From: Nocardioides speluncae
Lineage (GTDB): Bacteria > Actinomycetota > Actinomycetes > Propionibacteriales > Nocardioidaceae
Direction of reading: 5' to 3'
Assembly: GCF_003121585.1 (NCBI RefSeq)
Contig: NZ_QEOO01000009.1
Coordinates: 1-64,000, forward strand
Length of the DNA stretch: 64,000 nucleotides
The position numbers were made by a program, and so were the translations under genes. This document shows positions 1-7,808 of the stretch, piece after piece. The notes beneath the pieces are model-generated. The model had not been told where the DNA came from and did no database searches. It worked only from the letters and a program-made list of their open reading frames with translations. Every line of letters starts with the position of its first letter. The first letter of the stretch is position 1.

Positions 1-359
1 AGGTCGCCGCCCTGGACCCGAGCCCACAGCCGCGGTAGCCGGTGCCGCAGCTCTACCGCGTGGCCGAGCAGGTGCTTCCCAGCGTCGGTGGTCAGGCCGA
101 GCGCGGCGGCGAGCTCGGCGACGCACCACTCTGCGACCAAGGGGGTGCCGTCGCCGGCGATCGGGATCCCGGCGCCGTGCTCCCAGTGCGCGGCCGCATA
201 GTCGGCCGATGGCGCCGGGTGGAGGTCGGCCCACTCGACAGCGGCGGCCAGGATCCTGGCCTCGGCGGCGTCGGCAGCAGCCCTGTCCGCGCGCAGCCCG
301 GCCAGCACCGCGGCCGGTGTGGCCGTGCTGCCGGTCGGGGTGAACGCGGTTGCTGTCAT
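1..359 (-). CDS. DUF222/13E12-family HNH endonuclease, N-terminal fragment cut by the window edge
   Basis: Reading the minus strand from the ATG at 359-357 gives an open frame that runs off the left edge. It encodes about 119 residues starting MTATAFTPTGSTATP, with the alpha-helical stretch AAEARILAAAVEWADLHP and later LPRLWARV. These are typical of the N-terminal DUF222 region of the 13E12 repeat family, which usually ends in an HNH nuclease domain (outside this window). The family is very abundant and multicopy in Nocardioides-type genomes. Its cellular role is not settled. The repeat DNA directly upstream (461-840) fits the mobile character of such genes. The frame is supported by steady G/C third codon positions. 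Confidence 0.8.
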   Translation of the reverse strand, partial: MTATAFTPTGSTATPAAVLAGLRADRAAADAAEARILAAAVEWADLHPAPSADYAAAHWEHGAGIPIAGDGTPLVAEWCVAELAAALGLTTDAGKHLLGHAVELRHRLPRLWARVQGGD

Positions 360-460
360 GGCTCCACTGAACCAGCAGCCGCCGACATTTTCACGCTCAG
401 AACCCCGGTTGTGGATAACTTTCCAAAGAAAGTTTCGAACGCGTCAGCGGGCCTGCGGGG

Positions 461-504
461 TGGTCTCGACGACGCTCGCTGGCGTTCGCTGTTCGACCAC
501 CCGG
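461..504. repeat. 44-bp direct repeat, copy 1
   Basis: Begins tggtctcgacgacgctcgct. It matches copy 2 at 614-657 at 42 of 44 positions, and similarity continues a few bases further left (gcctgc-ggg). The sequence carries internal gctcgct/gcgctcg repeats. It resembles a short interspersed repeat I recall as frequent in Nocardioides chromosomes. Confidence 0.85.
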
Positions 505-613
505 GCTGATCGGTGGCGGCAGTTCGCTGGCTGCGGGGTCGGTGTGGCCGGGCGTGCTTGTGCCTAGGCGGCTGTCGCATCTCGGGAGACGTCGGCCAGG
601 TTGCCTGCCGGGA

Positions 614-657
614 TGGTCTCGACGACGCTCGCTGGCGCTCGCTGCTCGACCACCCGG
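614..657. repeat. 44-bp direct repeat, copy 2
   Basis: Second copy of the repeat at 461-504, exactly 153 bp downstream. Its last four bases overlap the left arm of the long inverted repeat that begins at 654, so the two repeat types are joined. Confidence 0.85.
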
Positions 658-840
658 CCCGCCGCTAGTGGGTATCTCCGGAAGTTCGTCGGGGCCTGAG
701 CGGCCAGGGCACGCACATCGCTGCGTTGTCGTCGGTCGACGGGCCACCGGCCCGCCTCCCTCCGACGCCTTGCGCTGCACGCACCCTGACCACTCATACC
801 CACGAAGAACTTCCGGAGATACCCACTAGCGGCGGGCCGG
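654..840. repeat. 187-bp palindromic element with 34-bp perfect inverted arms
   Basis: Positions 654-687 and 807-840 are exact reverse complements (34 of 34), both containing ctagtgggtatctccggaag. Weaker pairing continues inward for about 25 bp. The right arm carries the last codons and the TAG stop (826-828) of the LuxR gene, so the element defines that gene's 3' end. It has no coding capacity. It could act as a strong bidirectional terminator hairpin and/or be a non-autonomous palindromic repeat. With the direct repeats it fills the 360-825 intergenic region. Confidence 0.85.
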
Positions 841-2460
841 CGTGACCAGGCCGTGCCCGTGCGCCCAGGCGGCGGCTGCGGTTCGGGAGCCGACGCCTAG
901 CTTGGCGAAGATGTTGGCGAGGTGGCGGCGTACGGTCGCCTCGCTGATCGACAGCGCGGCCGCCACCTCGCGGTTGCTGAGTCCGGCCGCGACCTTGGCG
1001 AGCACCTCCGCCTCGCGCGCGGTCAGCCCGCCGCTCGGCGCGGGCGCGGGTGACTCGATCCCGAGCCGCCGGAACAGCGCCGCCGCGGAGTCCTGGCACT
1101 CCTGGGCCAGGTCGGTGGCACCGAGTAGGCGGTGCGCCTCTGCTAGCAGGCCGTCGGTGACCGCGGCGTCGTACCAGGACCTCAGCTGACGGTACGCCGC
1201 CGCGGCCTCGCGCAGGCTCGGCAGCGCGTCGGCTGGGCGGCCGGCCGAGAGTGCGACCAGGCCGGTTGCGTGGCTGGCCCAGGCGCGGAACCCGGGGGTG
1301 CCGAAGTCGTCCGCGAGACCGCGGAGCTGCGCGGCCGCTCGGGCAGCGGCGTCGCGACGCCCGGCTGCCACGCCGATCTGGACCTGGGCGTGCAGCAGCC
1401 GGGCGCAGCGCGCCGGGTCGCCGCTGCAGCGGGCCACCGCGTCGCTGATCGCCGCCCACGCCGCGGCGCCGTCACCGGTGGCCAGCGCGAGCAGCGCCTG
1501 GCCGGGCTGAGGGTCGCGTCCCAGCTGCTGGGCCCGGTCGTAGCTGGCCGCGGCCGCGGCCAGGTCGCCACGGAGCCGGCGGCACTCGCCGACCTGGTAC
1601 TCCGACTCGGCCACGGCCTCGACGTTCAGCTCGGCCAGCTCCAGCGTGACCGTCGCCGCCTCCTGTTCGGCCTCGGCCCAGGCGCCCTCGCTGACCAGCA
1701 GGCTCACCGCGTGTGCCCGGCAGACGCCGGTGAACATGGCGGCGTGCTGGAAGTCGTCGAGCCAGCGGTACGCCGCGGCTTGCGCCTGCCGGGCCCGGTT
1801 GAGGTCGGCCACCTCCAGACAGGCGGACACGACCATGCAATAGATGTGGCCGGTCCACTCGGCGTCGACGCCACCACCGACCGCCCGCAGCGCCGCCTCG
1901 TCGAGCAGTGCGAACCCCTCCGGCGCCCGGCCCTGGCGCAGCGTCGCGAGCCCGGACCCGAGGTACCCGAGCGCGGTGAGATGCTCGACCGCCTGCTCCT
2001 CGCCGAGCTGGCGCAGGTCGGCACCGATCCGGTCCGCGTCGTCCCAGCGGCCCTCGCCCAGCGCCCAGGACAGATCGACGTACCAGAGCAGCCCGTGTGC
2101 CGACCCGACCGGCCGGCCGTCCAGCAGCCGCCGGGCTCGGCCCAGCCAGCCGGCGGCCAGCGCGGGCTCGCCGCGCATCGCGAGCATGCCGCCGAGGTCG
2201 AGCGCATGCGTCGCCGCCCGGTCCACCAGACCCGAGTCGAGGAAGCCGCGGTGGGCGGCCTCGGTCAGCCGCAGACACTCCGTCATCAGGCCCAGCCACC
2301 AGGCGGCGTCGGCGAGGCGGCGCAGGTCGTCGGGCTCCAGGGGGCTCTGCTGCTGTGCGGAGCGCAGGCCGTCGTACGCCGCGTCGTACCGGTGCTCGTG
2401 GTGCGCGGCGCGGGCGTTCAGCAACAGCGCCTCTCGGTCAGAGGCGGGCGGCGTCCCCAC
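826..2460 (-). CDS. LuxR-family transcriptional regulator with TPR-like sensor region
   Basis: 544 residues. The C-terminus (about 478-540) is a classic LuxR helix-turn-helix beginning LTAREAEVLAKVAAGLSNRE and including the recognition helix region SEATVRRHLANIFAKLGV. The rest is Ala-rich paired helices that look like TPR repeats. There is no Walker A motif, so it is not a full LAL/MalT ATPase regulator. The GTG start lies 6 nt after a TACCGT -10 box (67-72 past 2400, minus strand), giving a leaderless mRNA. The target genes are unknown; glpK follows upstream on the same strand, 27 bp away. The 3' end lies in the inverted repeat at 807-840. Confidence 0.85.
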   Translation of the reverse strand: MGTPPASDREALLLNARAAHHEHRYDAAYDGLRSAQQQSPLEPDDLRRLADAAWWLGLMTECLRLTEAAHRGFLDSGLVDRAATHALDLGGMLAMRGEPALAAGWLGRARRLLDGRPVGSAHGLLWYVDLSWALGEGRWDDADRIGADLRQLGEEQAVEHLTALGYLGSGLATLRQGRAPEGFALLDEAALRAVGGGVDAEWTGHIYCMVVSACLEVADLNRARQAQAAAYRWLDDFQHAAMFTGVCRAHAVSLLVSEGAWAEAEQEAATVTLELAELNVEAVAESEYQVGECRRLRGDLAAAAASYDRAQQLGRDPQPGQALLALATGDGAAAWAAISDAVARCSGDPARCARLLHAQVQIGVAAGRRDAAARAAAQLRGLADDFGTPGFRAWASHATGLVALSAGRPADALPSLREAAAAYRQLRSWYDAAVTDGLLAEAHRLLGATDLAQECQDSAAALFRRLGIESPAPAPSGGLTAREAEVLAKVAAGLSNREVAAALSISEATVRRHLANIFAKLGVGSRTAAAAWAHGHGLVTPARR

Positions 2461-2487
2461 CCGGCCACGGTAGCCGAGGCAGGCGGC

Positions 2488-3957
2488 TCAGGTGGCCCAT
2501 CCCTTGGAACGCTCGACGGCTGCCGTCCACTGGCGGTGGGCGGCGTCGGCGGCGGCCCGGTCGCCGGCCGGCTCGAAGCGGTGGTCGAGCTGCCAGGTGG
2601 CGCGCAGGTCGTCGGTGGACTGCCACATGCCGACCCCGAGGCCGGCGAGGAAGGCGGCACCGAGGCCGGTGGTCTCCACGATCCTCGGCCGCTCGACGGG
2701 TACGCCGACCTGGTCGGCCTGGAGCTGGCAGAGCAGGTCGTTGGCAGCCGCGCCGCCGTCGACCTTCAGCGCGGCGAGCTGAGGCATGGTCTCCAGCACG
2801 TCACGCACCTCGAACGCGATCGCCTCCAGCGTCGCCCGCACGATGTGGGCGCGGGTCGTACCCCTGGTCAGGCCGACGATCAGGCCGCGGGCGTGCGGGT
2901 CCCAGTGCGGCGCGCCGAGACCGGTCAGCGCCGGCACGAAGACCACGCCGCCGGTGTCCTTCACCGTGGCCGCGATCGCCTCGGACTCCGCCGCGGAGCC
3001 GACGATCTGCAGCCCGTCGCGCAGCCACTGGACGGCGGCGCCGGTGACGAAGATCGAGCCCTCGAGCGCGTAGGTCAGCGCGCCGTCGGGACCGCGCCAG
3101 GCGGCGGTCGTGAGCAGCCCGGCGTCGCTGCGGACCAGCTCGGAGCCGGTGTTGGTGAGGATGAACGAGCCGGTGCCGTAGGTGCACTTGGACTCGCCCG
3201 GCTCGAAGCAGGTCTGCCCGAACAGCGCGGACTGCTGGTCGCCCGCGATGCCCGCGATCGGCAGCTCCAGCCCGGCGAACGCCTTCGGGTCGGTGGTCGC
3301 GATCTCGCCCCAGTTCGGGACCAGCGACGGGAGCGCGTCGCGGGGTACGCCGAAGAGCGTGCACAGCTCGTCGGACCAGTCACCGGTGCTGAGGTCGAGC
3401 AGCAGCGTGCGGGAGGCGTTGGAGACGTCGGTGACGTGCCAGGTGCCGCGGGTCATCCGGGCGATGAGGTAGGAGTCGACGGTGCCGACGGCGTACCGGC
3501 CGGACTCGACCAGCGCCCAGGTGTTCGGCTCGTTGCGGGCCAGCCAGGTGAGCTTGGTGCCGGAGAAGTACGGGTCCAGCCGGAGCCCGGTCAGCTCGCT
3601 GACCCGAGGCTCGTGGCCGGCGTCGCGCAGCTCGGTGCAGATGTCGGCGGTACGCCGGTCCTGCCACACGATCGCGCGGCGGGGAGCGCCGAGCGTCTCG
3701 CGGTCCCAGAGGACCACCGTCTCGCGCTGGTTGGTGATGCCGACGGCCTGCAGGTCGTCCTTCCCGTATGCCTTCAGCGCCGCGCCGACCGCCTCCAGCG
3801 TCGCCTGCCAGATCTCCTCAGGCGCGTGCTCCACCCAGCCGGGCTGCGGGAAGTGCTGGGTGAACTCCTGGTAGCCGCGCGCCACGATCGTGCCCTCGGC
3901 GCTGACGACCAGGGCGGTTACGCCCGTCGTACCCGCGTCGATGGCGAGGACGCTCAC
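2488..3957 (-). CDS. glpK: glycerol kinase
   Basis: 489 residues, normal length for the FGGY family. It phosphorylates glycerol to sn-glycerol 3-phosphate with ATP in the cytoplasm. The N-terminal phosphate loop reads AIDAGTTGVTALVV instead of the usual DQGTTS. The GlpK-type segments YALEGSIFVTGAAVQWLRDG and DGGAAANDLLCQLQAD are present, as is the late GLGAAFLAGLGVG motif. The start is a GTG overlapping the DUF1028 gene stop by 4 bp, so the two are translationally coupled and share the promoter upstream of 4793. The changed phosphate loop leaves a small chance of another FGGY sugar kinase. Confidence 0.88.
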   Translation of the reverse strand: MSVLAIDAGTTGVTALVVSAEGTIVARGYQEFTQHFPQPGWVEHAPEEIWQATLEAVGAALKAYGKDDLQAVGITNQRETVVLWDRETLGAPRRAIVWQDRRTADICTELRDAGHEPRVSELTGLRLDPYFSGTKLTWLARNEPNTWALVESGRYAVGTVDSYLIARMTRGTWHVTDVSNASRTLLLDLSTGDWSDELCTLFGVPRDALPSLVPNWGEIATTDPKAFAGLELPIAGIAGDQQSALFGQTCFEPGESKCTYGTGSFILTNTGSELVRSDAGLLTTAAWRGPDGALTYALEGSIFVTGAAVQWLRDGLQIVGSAAESEAIAATVKDTGGVVFVPALTGLGAPHWDPHARGLIVGLTRGTTRAHIVRATLEAIAFEVRDVLETMPQLAALKVDGGAAANDLLCQLQADQVGVPVERPRIVETTGLGAAFLAGLGVGMWQSTDDLRATWQLDHRFEPAGDRAAADAAHRQWTAAVERSKGWAT

Positions 3958-4793
3958 GACTCAGCCACCTCAGCGGCCTCCTCGCGGAGCAGCTCGAGCA
4001 CCTTGCGGTCGACCCACCCGCCGTCCTCGGCGACCCGCATCTCGTAGTTGCGGGTGCCAGCCCAGGTCACCAGGTCGGGGAAGCCGAGCGCCTTCACCAG
4101 CAGCGTGGTCTCGGCCTCGAGCTCGTCGGTGAGCTGGACCTTCTCGTCGTCGGTCGACGCGGTCAGGTAGAACTCGTTGAGGTCGAGCAGCCGGGCCAGC
4201 TCGGCGCACGGCTCGGCGTGGTCGTCGACTCGGAGGTCGACCGCGATGTCGTCCATGCCCATGAAACCGGCGCCCTCCTTGACCACCAGCAGCGCCGCGG
4301 ACTGCTTGCCGCGCTTGTCGCCGCCCGCCTCGTCACCGGCCGTCAGCGCGGCCAGCAGCCGCCGGGCCAGCGTCACGCCGGGGTCGCTGACGTCGTGCCA
4401 CGCCTGCTCCATCGCCTCCACGACCTCCGAGCCGGCGAGGATGTTGCCCTGGATCGCGTAGCCGTCGCCGATCACGCTGCCCGCCCACTCGAGACACGCC
4501 GTACCGGTGTGGCTGGCCGCGCCGCCGTCGGAGTCGACGATGCCGACCTGCCGGTGGTCGCGCCCGTCGTCCTCCTCCAGCAGCCGCTGGAGGGCGACCG
4601 ACGCCGTCGCGCCGTCATCGAGATGGGAGAGCGCCAGGCCCTTATAGGCGACGTTGGCCGCCGCCTGCGTGGCGATCGCTCCCACCCCCGCCACCGCAGC
4701 GGGGACGGCGTTGCCCACCGCCAGGAACTTGGAGGCGACGGCTACCCCCCACGACTCGCCGTCCGCTGATCTGGCCACGATCGAGAAAGTCAT
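3954..4793 (-). CDS. DUF1028 family protein (Ntn-hydrolase-like)
   Basis: 279 residues beginning MTFSIVARSADGESWGVAVA, the signature N-terminus of DUF1028, a family with a predicted Ntn-hydrolase fold and unknown substrate. The glycine-rich segment GYAIQGNILAGSEVVEAM is also typical. The ATG at 4793 is chosen over an upstream in-frame start because a TAAGGT -10 box (4801-4806) sits exactly 7 nt before it, the leaderless layout seen throughout this window. First gene of a two-gene operon with glpK. Its -35 region falls in the left arm of the inverted repeat at 4821-4881. Confidence 0.8.
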   Translation of the reverse strand: MTFSIVARSADGESWGVAVASKFLAVGNAVPAAVAGVGAIATQAAANVAYKGLALSHLDDGATASVALQRLLEEDDGRDHRQVGIVDSDGGAASHTGTACLEWAGSVIGDGYAIQGNILAGSEVVEAMEQAWHDVSDPGVTLARRLLAALTAGDEAGGDKRGKQSAALLVVKEGAGFMGMDDIAVDLRVDDHAEPCAELARLLDLNEFYLTASTDDEKVQLTDELEAETTLLVKALGFPDLVTWAGTRNYEMRVAEDGGWVDRKVLELLREEAAEVAES

Positions 4794-4820
4794 GCCCGCG
4801 ACCTTAGTGCCGCCGTACCG

Positions 4821-4881
4821 ATAGTCCAGAACGGTACGCATCACTTCTGGACGGAAAATGATGTTGAGCGTTCTGGACTAT
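4821..4881. promoter_or_regulatory. divergent control region with three GTCCAGAA sites and a 13-bp inverted repeat
   Basis: atagtccagaacg (4821-4833) and cgttctggactat (4869-4881) are perfect reverse complements. The core TTCTGGAC recurs at 4845-4852, giving three copies (4824-4831 minus, 4845-4852 plus, 4871-4878 plus). The left arm covers the predicted -35 of the DUF1028-glpK operon. The right arm ends on a -10-like GACTAT (4876-4881) ahead of the caspase gene. This is a plausible shared operator for a repressor or activator of both operons; the regulator is unknown. Confidence 0.6.
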
Positions 4882-4895
4882 CCGGGCCTGGCAGC

Positions 4896-6833
4896 ATGGG
4901 TGGTGTGATCCGGGCGGGTGTGTTCATCGGGGTGGACCGGGTGGGTGGTGACCTTCCGGAGCTGAAGGACGCCGTCGCCGGGGCCGAGCGGATGCATGCC
5001 TGGGCGAGCCGGGCCGGGATCGCCTCCGAGCTGGTCACCGACCGGCACGACAAGGTCACCGTCGACCGGGTGTACGACGCCGTCCAGCACGCGGTCGGGA
5101 CCTCGGGGCTGGACCAGCTGATCGTGTACTTCGCCGGCCACGGCTACAACCGGTTCCGGCGCGAGCAGTGGCTGCTGTCGGACGCGCCGATGCGTGGCAA
5201 CGCGGCGATCGACCTGGCCGCCAACGTCGAGATCGCCCGCTACTGCGGGGTCCGGCACGTCGTCTTCGTGTCCGACGCCTGCCGGGTGCCGCCGCAGGGC
5301 CTGCAGGCGCAGAACGTCAACGGCGTCGAGATCCTCCCGAACGACGCGGTCAGTGCCAGCGCGAACCCGGTCGACCAGTTCCTGGCCTGCCAGCTCGGGA
5401 AGGTCGCGATCGAGGCCCGTGACCCGGCGCTGGGCTACCGAGCGCTCTATACGACAGCGGTCCTGGATGCGGTGGAGGGCCGGGTGCCGAAGGTGTTCGC
5501 GCCGCACCCGGCTGCGGGTGACGACGCTCTCTACCTGCTGCCGCGCGCGCTGCGCAACCACCTGCGCGACGCCGTACCCACCCGGATCCTGGGCCTCGGC
5601 CTGCTCGGCGCCGCCGACCAGGAGCCGGACGCGATCATCACCTCGGAGAACGAGTGGCTCGCCCGGCTCGACTCGGTGCCCGCGGCGCCCTCGGCGCCGT
5701 CGGTGCCCTCAATGCCCTCAATGCCCCCGGTGACCGAGGAGCTACCGGCGCAGCCGGCGTTCGAGGAGCCGCAGGCGGTGCAGGTCCAACCCCCGGGGAG
5801 CGGCCGCGGTGGGTTCTTCCGGAGGCTTCGTGACCTGTTGCCGGGTGGTGGCGGGGATCTGGCCCCGCGGCCGACGCCTCCCGTGGTCGACCCGAGGCCG
5901 AGGCCTACGCCGCCGACGACCGGCCCCAGCACAACCACCAACGCCGGCATCGTCATCGAGCGGGCCACTCCCGTCGTCATGAACGAGCTCACCACCGCGG
6001 CGGTCACCGGCGACGTGAGCCGGTACAACGCGATGCTGTGGGCGCTCGGCACCAGCCCCCGCGCGCAGCTGGCCTCGGCCGACATCGCGCTGCTGACCTC
6101 CGAGTGGCCGGCGTACGACTTCGGCGGTGCCGCCGGGCTGCGGCTGCGCGGCGCCACCCTGCGGCACGTCGTCCCGCGCCGGGCGCCCGCGGACCGGCAT
6201 GCAGGAGGGCAGGCGGCCCGGATCCGGCTGGGCGTGGCAGGCGCGGAACCGGTGGCAGTGGTCCTCGGCAACGGAACCTGCTGCGTGGTTCCGGTGCTGC
6301 CGGGCATGGTCACCGGACTGACCTGGGACGACGGCGAGCTGCTCGACGTCTCCTTCGAACCGACCCGGACGCCTGCCGACCCTCGGGTCCGGGCGCTGCG
6401 AGCGGTGGCGGCGGCGTCGATGCGGCGCGGCCGGTTCGACCTCGAGAGCCTCCACCCGGTCGACGTGCAGAACGCCATCTCGACCGCCGGCAACGCCGAC
6501 CCGGCACTGGCGCTCTACGCCGCCTACGCCTACTACGACCTGCAGCGCGAGGCCGAGATCGCCGGCCTGTCCGCCGCCGTACTGGCCGCCCGTGGGACCA
6601 CGCTGTTCGACCTCGAGCTGCTGGCCCGCCGAGCACCGGTGCCGGGAGATCCACGGATCCTGGTCGGGCTGCCGCTGCTCAGCCAGGGCTGGTCCCTGCT
6701 CCGGGCCCTGCGTACGCCGCTCGACGACCGCGCCGTCAGCCTTCAGGACGAGGTTCTGGACTCGGTGTGGTCGCTGTACTCGCCCCGTGCCGCCGACCGC
6801 TTGGTCGACCTCGTCCGATCACCAGGAGCCTGA
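4896..6833 (+). CDS. caspase-fold (C14) protease with C-terminal domain of unknown function
   Basis: 645 residues. Residues 5-250 form a caspase/metacaspase-like p20 region. Beta strand LDQLIVYFAGHGYN supplies the catalytic His (H82 in GHG) and VVFVSDACRV the catalytic Cys (C129). A Pro/Ser-rich linker follows (about 262-350, partly built from short DNA repeats near 5690-5730), with a small basic GGFFRRL segment. The 360-645 region has no motif I recognise, though it looks globular. No signal peptide or membrane segment is visible. The ATG at 4896 or the in-frame GTG at 4905 may start it. A partner alpha/beta hydrolase begins 1 bp after its stop, so the two are surely co-expressed. Substrate and activating signal are unknown. 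Confidence 0.8.
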   Translation: MGGVIRAGVFIGVDRVGGDLPELKDAVAGAERMHAWASRAGIASELVTDRHDKVTVDRVYDAVQHAVGTSGLDQLIVYFAGHGYNRFRREQWLLSDAPMRGNAAIDLAANVEIARYCGVRHVVFVSDACRVPPQGLQAQNVNGVEILPNDAVSASANPVDQFLACQLGKVAIEARDPALGYRALYTTAVLDAVEGRVPKVFAPHPAAGDDALYLLPRALRNHLRDAVPTRILGLGLLGAADQEPDAIITSENEWLARLDSVPAAPSAPSVPSMPSMPPVTEELPAQPAFEEPQAVQVQPPGSGRGGFFRRLRDLLPGGGGDLAPRPTPPVVDPRPRPTPPTTGPSTTTNAGIVIERATPVVMNELTTAAVTGDVSRYNAMLWALGTSPRAQLASADIALLTSEWPAYDFGGAAGLRLRGATLRHVVPRRAPADRHAGGQAARIRLGVAGAEPVAVVLGNGTCCVVPVLPGMVTGLTWDDGELLDVSFEPTRTPADPRVRALRAVAAASMRRGRFDLESLHPVDVQNAISTAGNADPALALYAAYAYYDLQREAEIAGLSAAVLAARGTTLFDLELLARRAPVPGDPRILVGLPLLSQGWSLLRALRTPLDDRAVSLQDEVLDSVWSLYSPRAADRLVDLVRSPGA

Positions 6834-6834
6834 C

Positions 6835-7737
6835 ATGACCCGTCATCTCGTCTTCGTGCACGGCCGGGCCCAGCAGGGCAAGAACGCCACCCGGCTGAAG
6901 GGGGAGTGGCTCGACGCTCTCGACGAGGGCCTGGCCGCCTCCGGGCTGACCCTGCCGATCTCGCGCGAGGACACCCACTTCCCGTTCTACGGCGACACCC
7001 TCGACCAGCTCACCCGCGGGATCCCGGCCGACCGGGCCGCCGAGGTGATCGTCCGCGGCGACGCCGACCCGGCCGAGGAGGCGTTCCTATCCGCGGTCGT
7101 GGAGGAGATGCGGACGGCGTACGGCGTGACCGACGACGCGATCCGCGAGCAGCTCGACGCCGAGACGATCGAGCGCGGGCCGCGCAACTGGGAGTGGGTG
7201 CTGGCCACGCTGCGCGCCCTCGACAAGCACGTGCCGAGCGCATCGGCGCCGAGCATCGCGCTGTTCACCAAGGACGTCCACCAGTACCTCACCGGCTCGG
7301 TCGTACGGCGCACCATCGACGGCGGCGTCGCGACCGCGTTCCCGGCCGGCGACGAGGTGGTCGTGGTCGCGCACTCGCTCGGGACCGTCGTCGCCTACCG
7401 GCTGCTGACCGCCCAGGGCAAGCGCGAGGGCTGGCAGGTGCCGGCGCTGGTCACCCTCGGCTCGCCGCACGGGGTCACCGCGATCCGCCGGGTGCTCGCC
7501 GGCGAGGGCGTGCTGCGTACGCCGGAGTGCGTGGGCTCCTGGTTCAACGCCTACGACCCCAAGGACGTGGTCGCGCTGCGCCCGCTGACGCCGGAATGGT
7601 TCCCGCTGAAGCCGGCCAAGCCGGCCGTGGTCAACCACGGCGACATCGACAACCAGCACTCCAGCCATCACGGGATCGAGGGATACCTCGGCGACCCGCG
7701 GACCGCCAGGGCGATCTACGACGCCTTGACCGGCTGA
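6835..7737 (+). CDS. alpha/beta hydrolase (lipase/esterase-like), partner of the caspase gene
   Basis: 300 residues. The N-terminal strand HLVFVHGRAQQGKN carries the HG oxyanion element. The nucleophile elbow is VVVVAHSLGTVVAY with Ser181 (an A-x-S-x-G version of GxSxG). Candidate acid and base are D241/D244 in NAYDPKD and a His in QHSSHHG. There is no signal peptide, so it acts in the cytoplasm, perhaps on membrane lipid, a cofactor or protein thioesters. The start follows the caspase stop by one base, with the ribosome site ccaggagcc just upstream. Tight pairing suggests the protease activates or controls this hydrolase, as in other bacterial caspase effector pairs; that is inference. Confidence 0.82.
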   Translation: MTRHLVFVHGRAQQGKNATRLKGEWLDALDEGLAASGLTLPISREDTHFPFYGDTLDQLTRGIPADRAAEVIVRGDADPAEEAFLSAVVEEMRTAYGVTDDAIREQLDAETIERGPRNWEWVLATLRALDKHVPSASAPSIALFTKDVHQYLTGSVVRRTIDGGVATAFPAGDEVVVVAHSLGTVVAYRLLTAQGKREGWQVPALVTLGSPHGVTAIRRVLAGEGVLRTPECVGSWFNAYDPKDVVALRPLTPEWFPLKPAKPAVVNHGDIDNQHSSHHGIEGYLGDPRTARAIYDALTG

Positions 7738-7808
7738 GCCGGCTGGCCCAGACGCCCGGTCGGTAATTGGTTTGTGCTCAACCGCACTCGAAGTCCGACA
7801 ATGAACAG

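Noticed and set aside
654..840. CRISPR array or insertion sequence ends
   Set aside because: Only two arms, no regular spacer pattern and no transposase frame between them.
1270..4047. Long open plus-strand frame (over 900 codons) across the LuxR and glpK genes
   Set aside because: It is antisense to two well-supported genes, has Arg/Gly/Val-rich low-complexity translation and no recognisable motif; a common artefact of high-GC DNA.
4896..6833. Caspase gene as part of a known CBASS, Avs or gasdermin system
   Set aside because: No nucleotidyltransferase, STAND NTPase or gasdermin-like gene is adjacent; only the alpha/beta hydrolase is.
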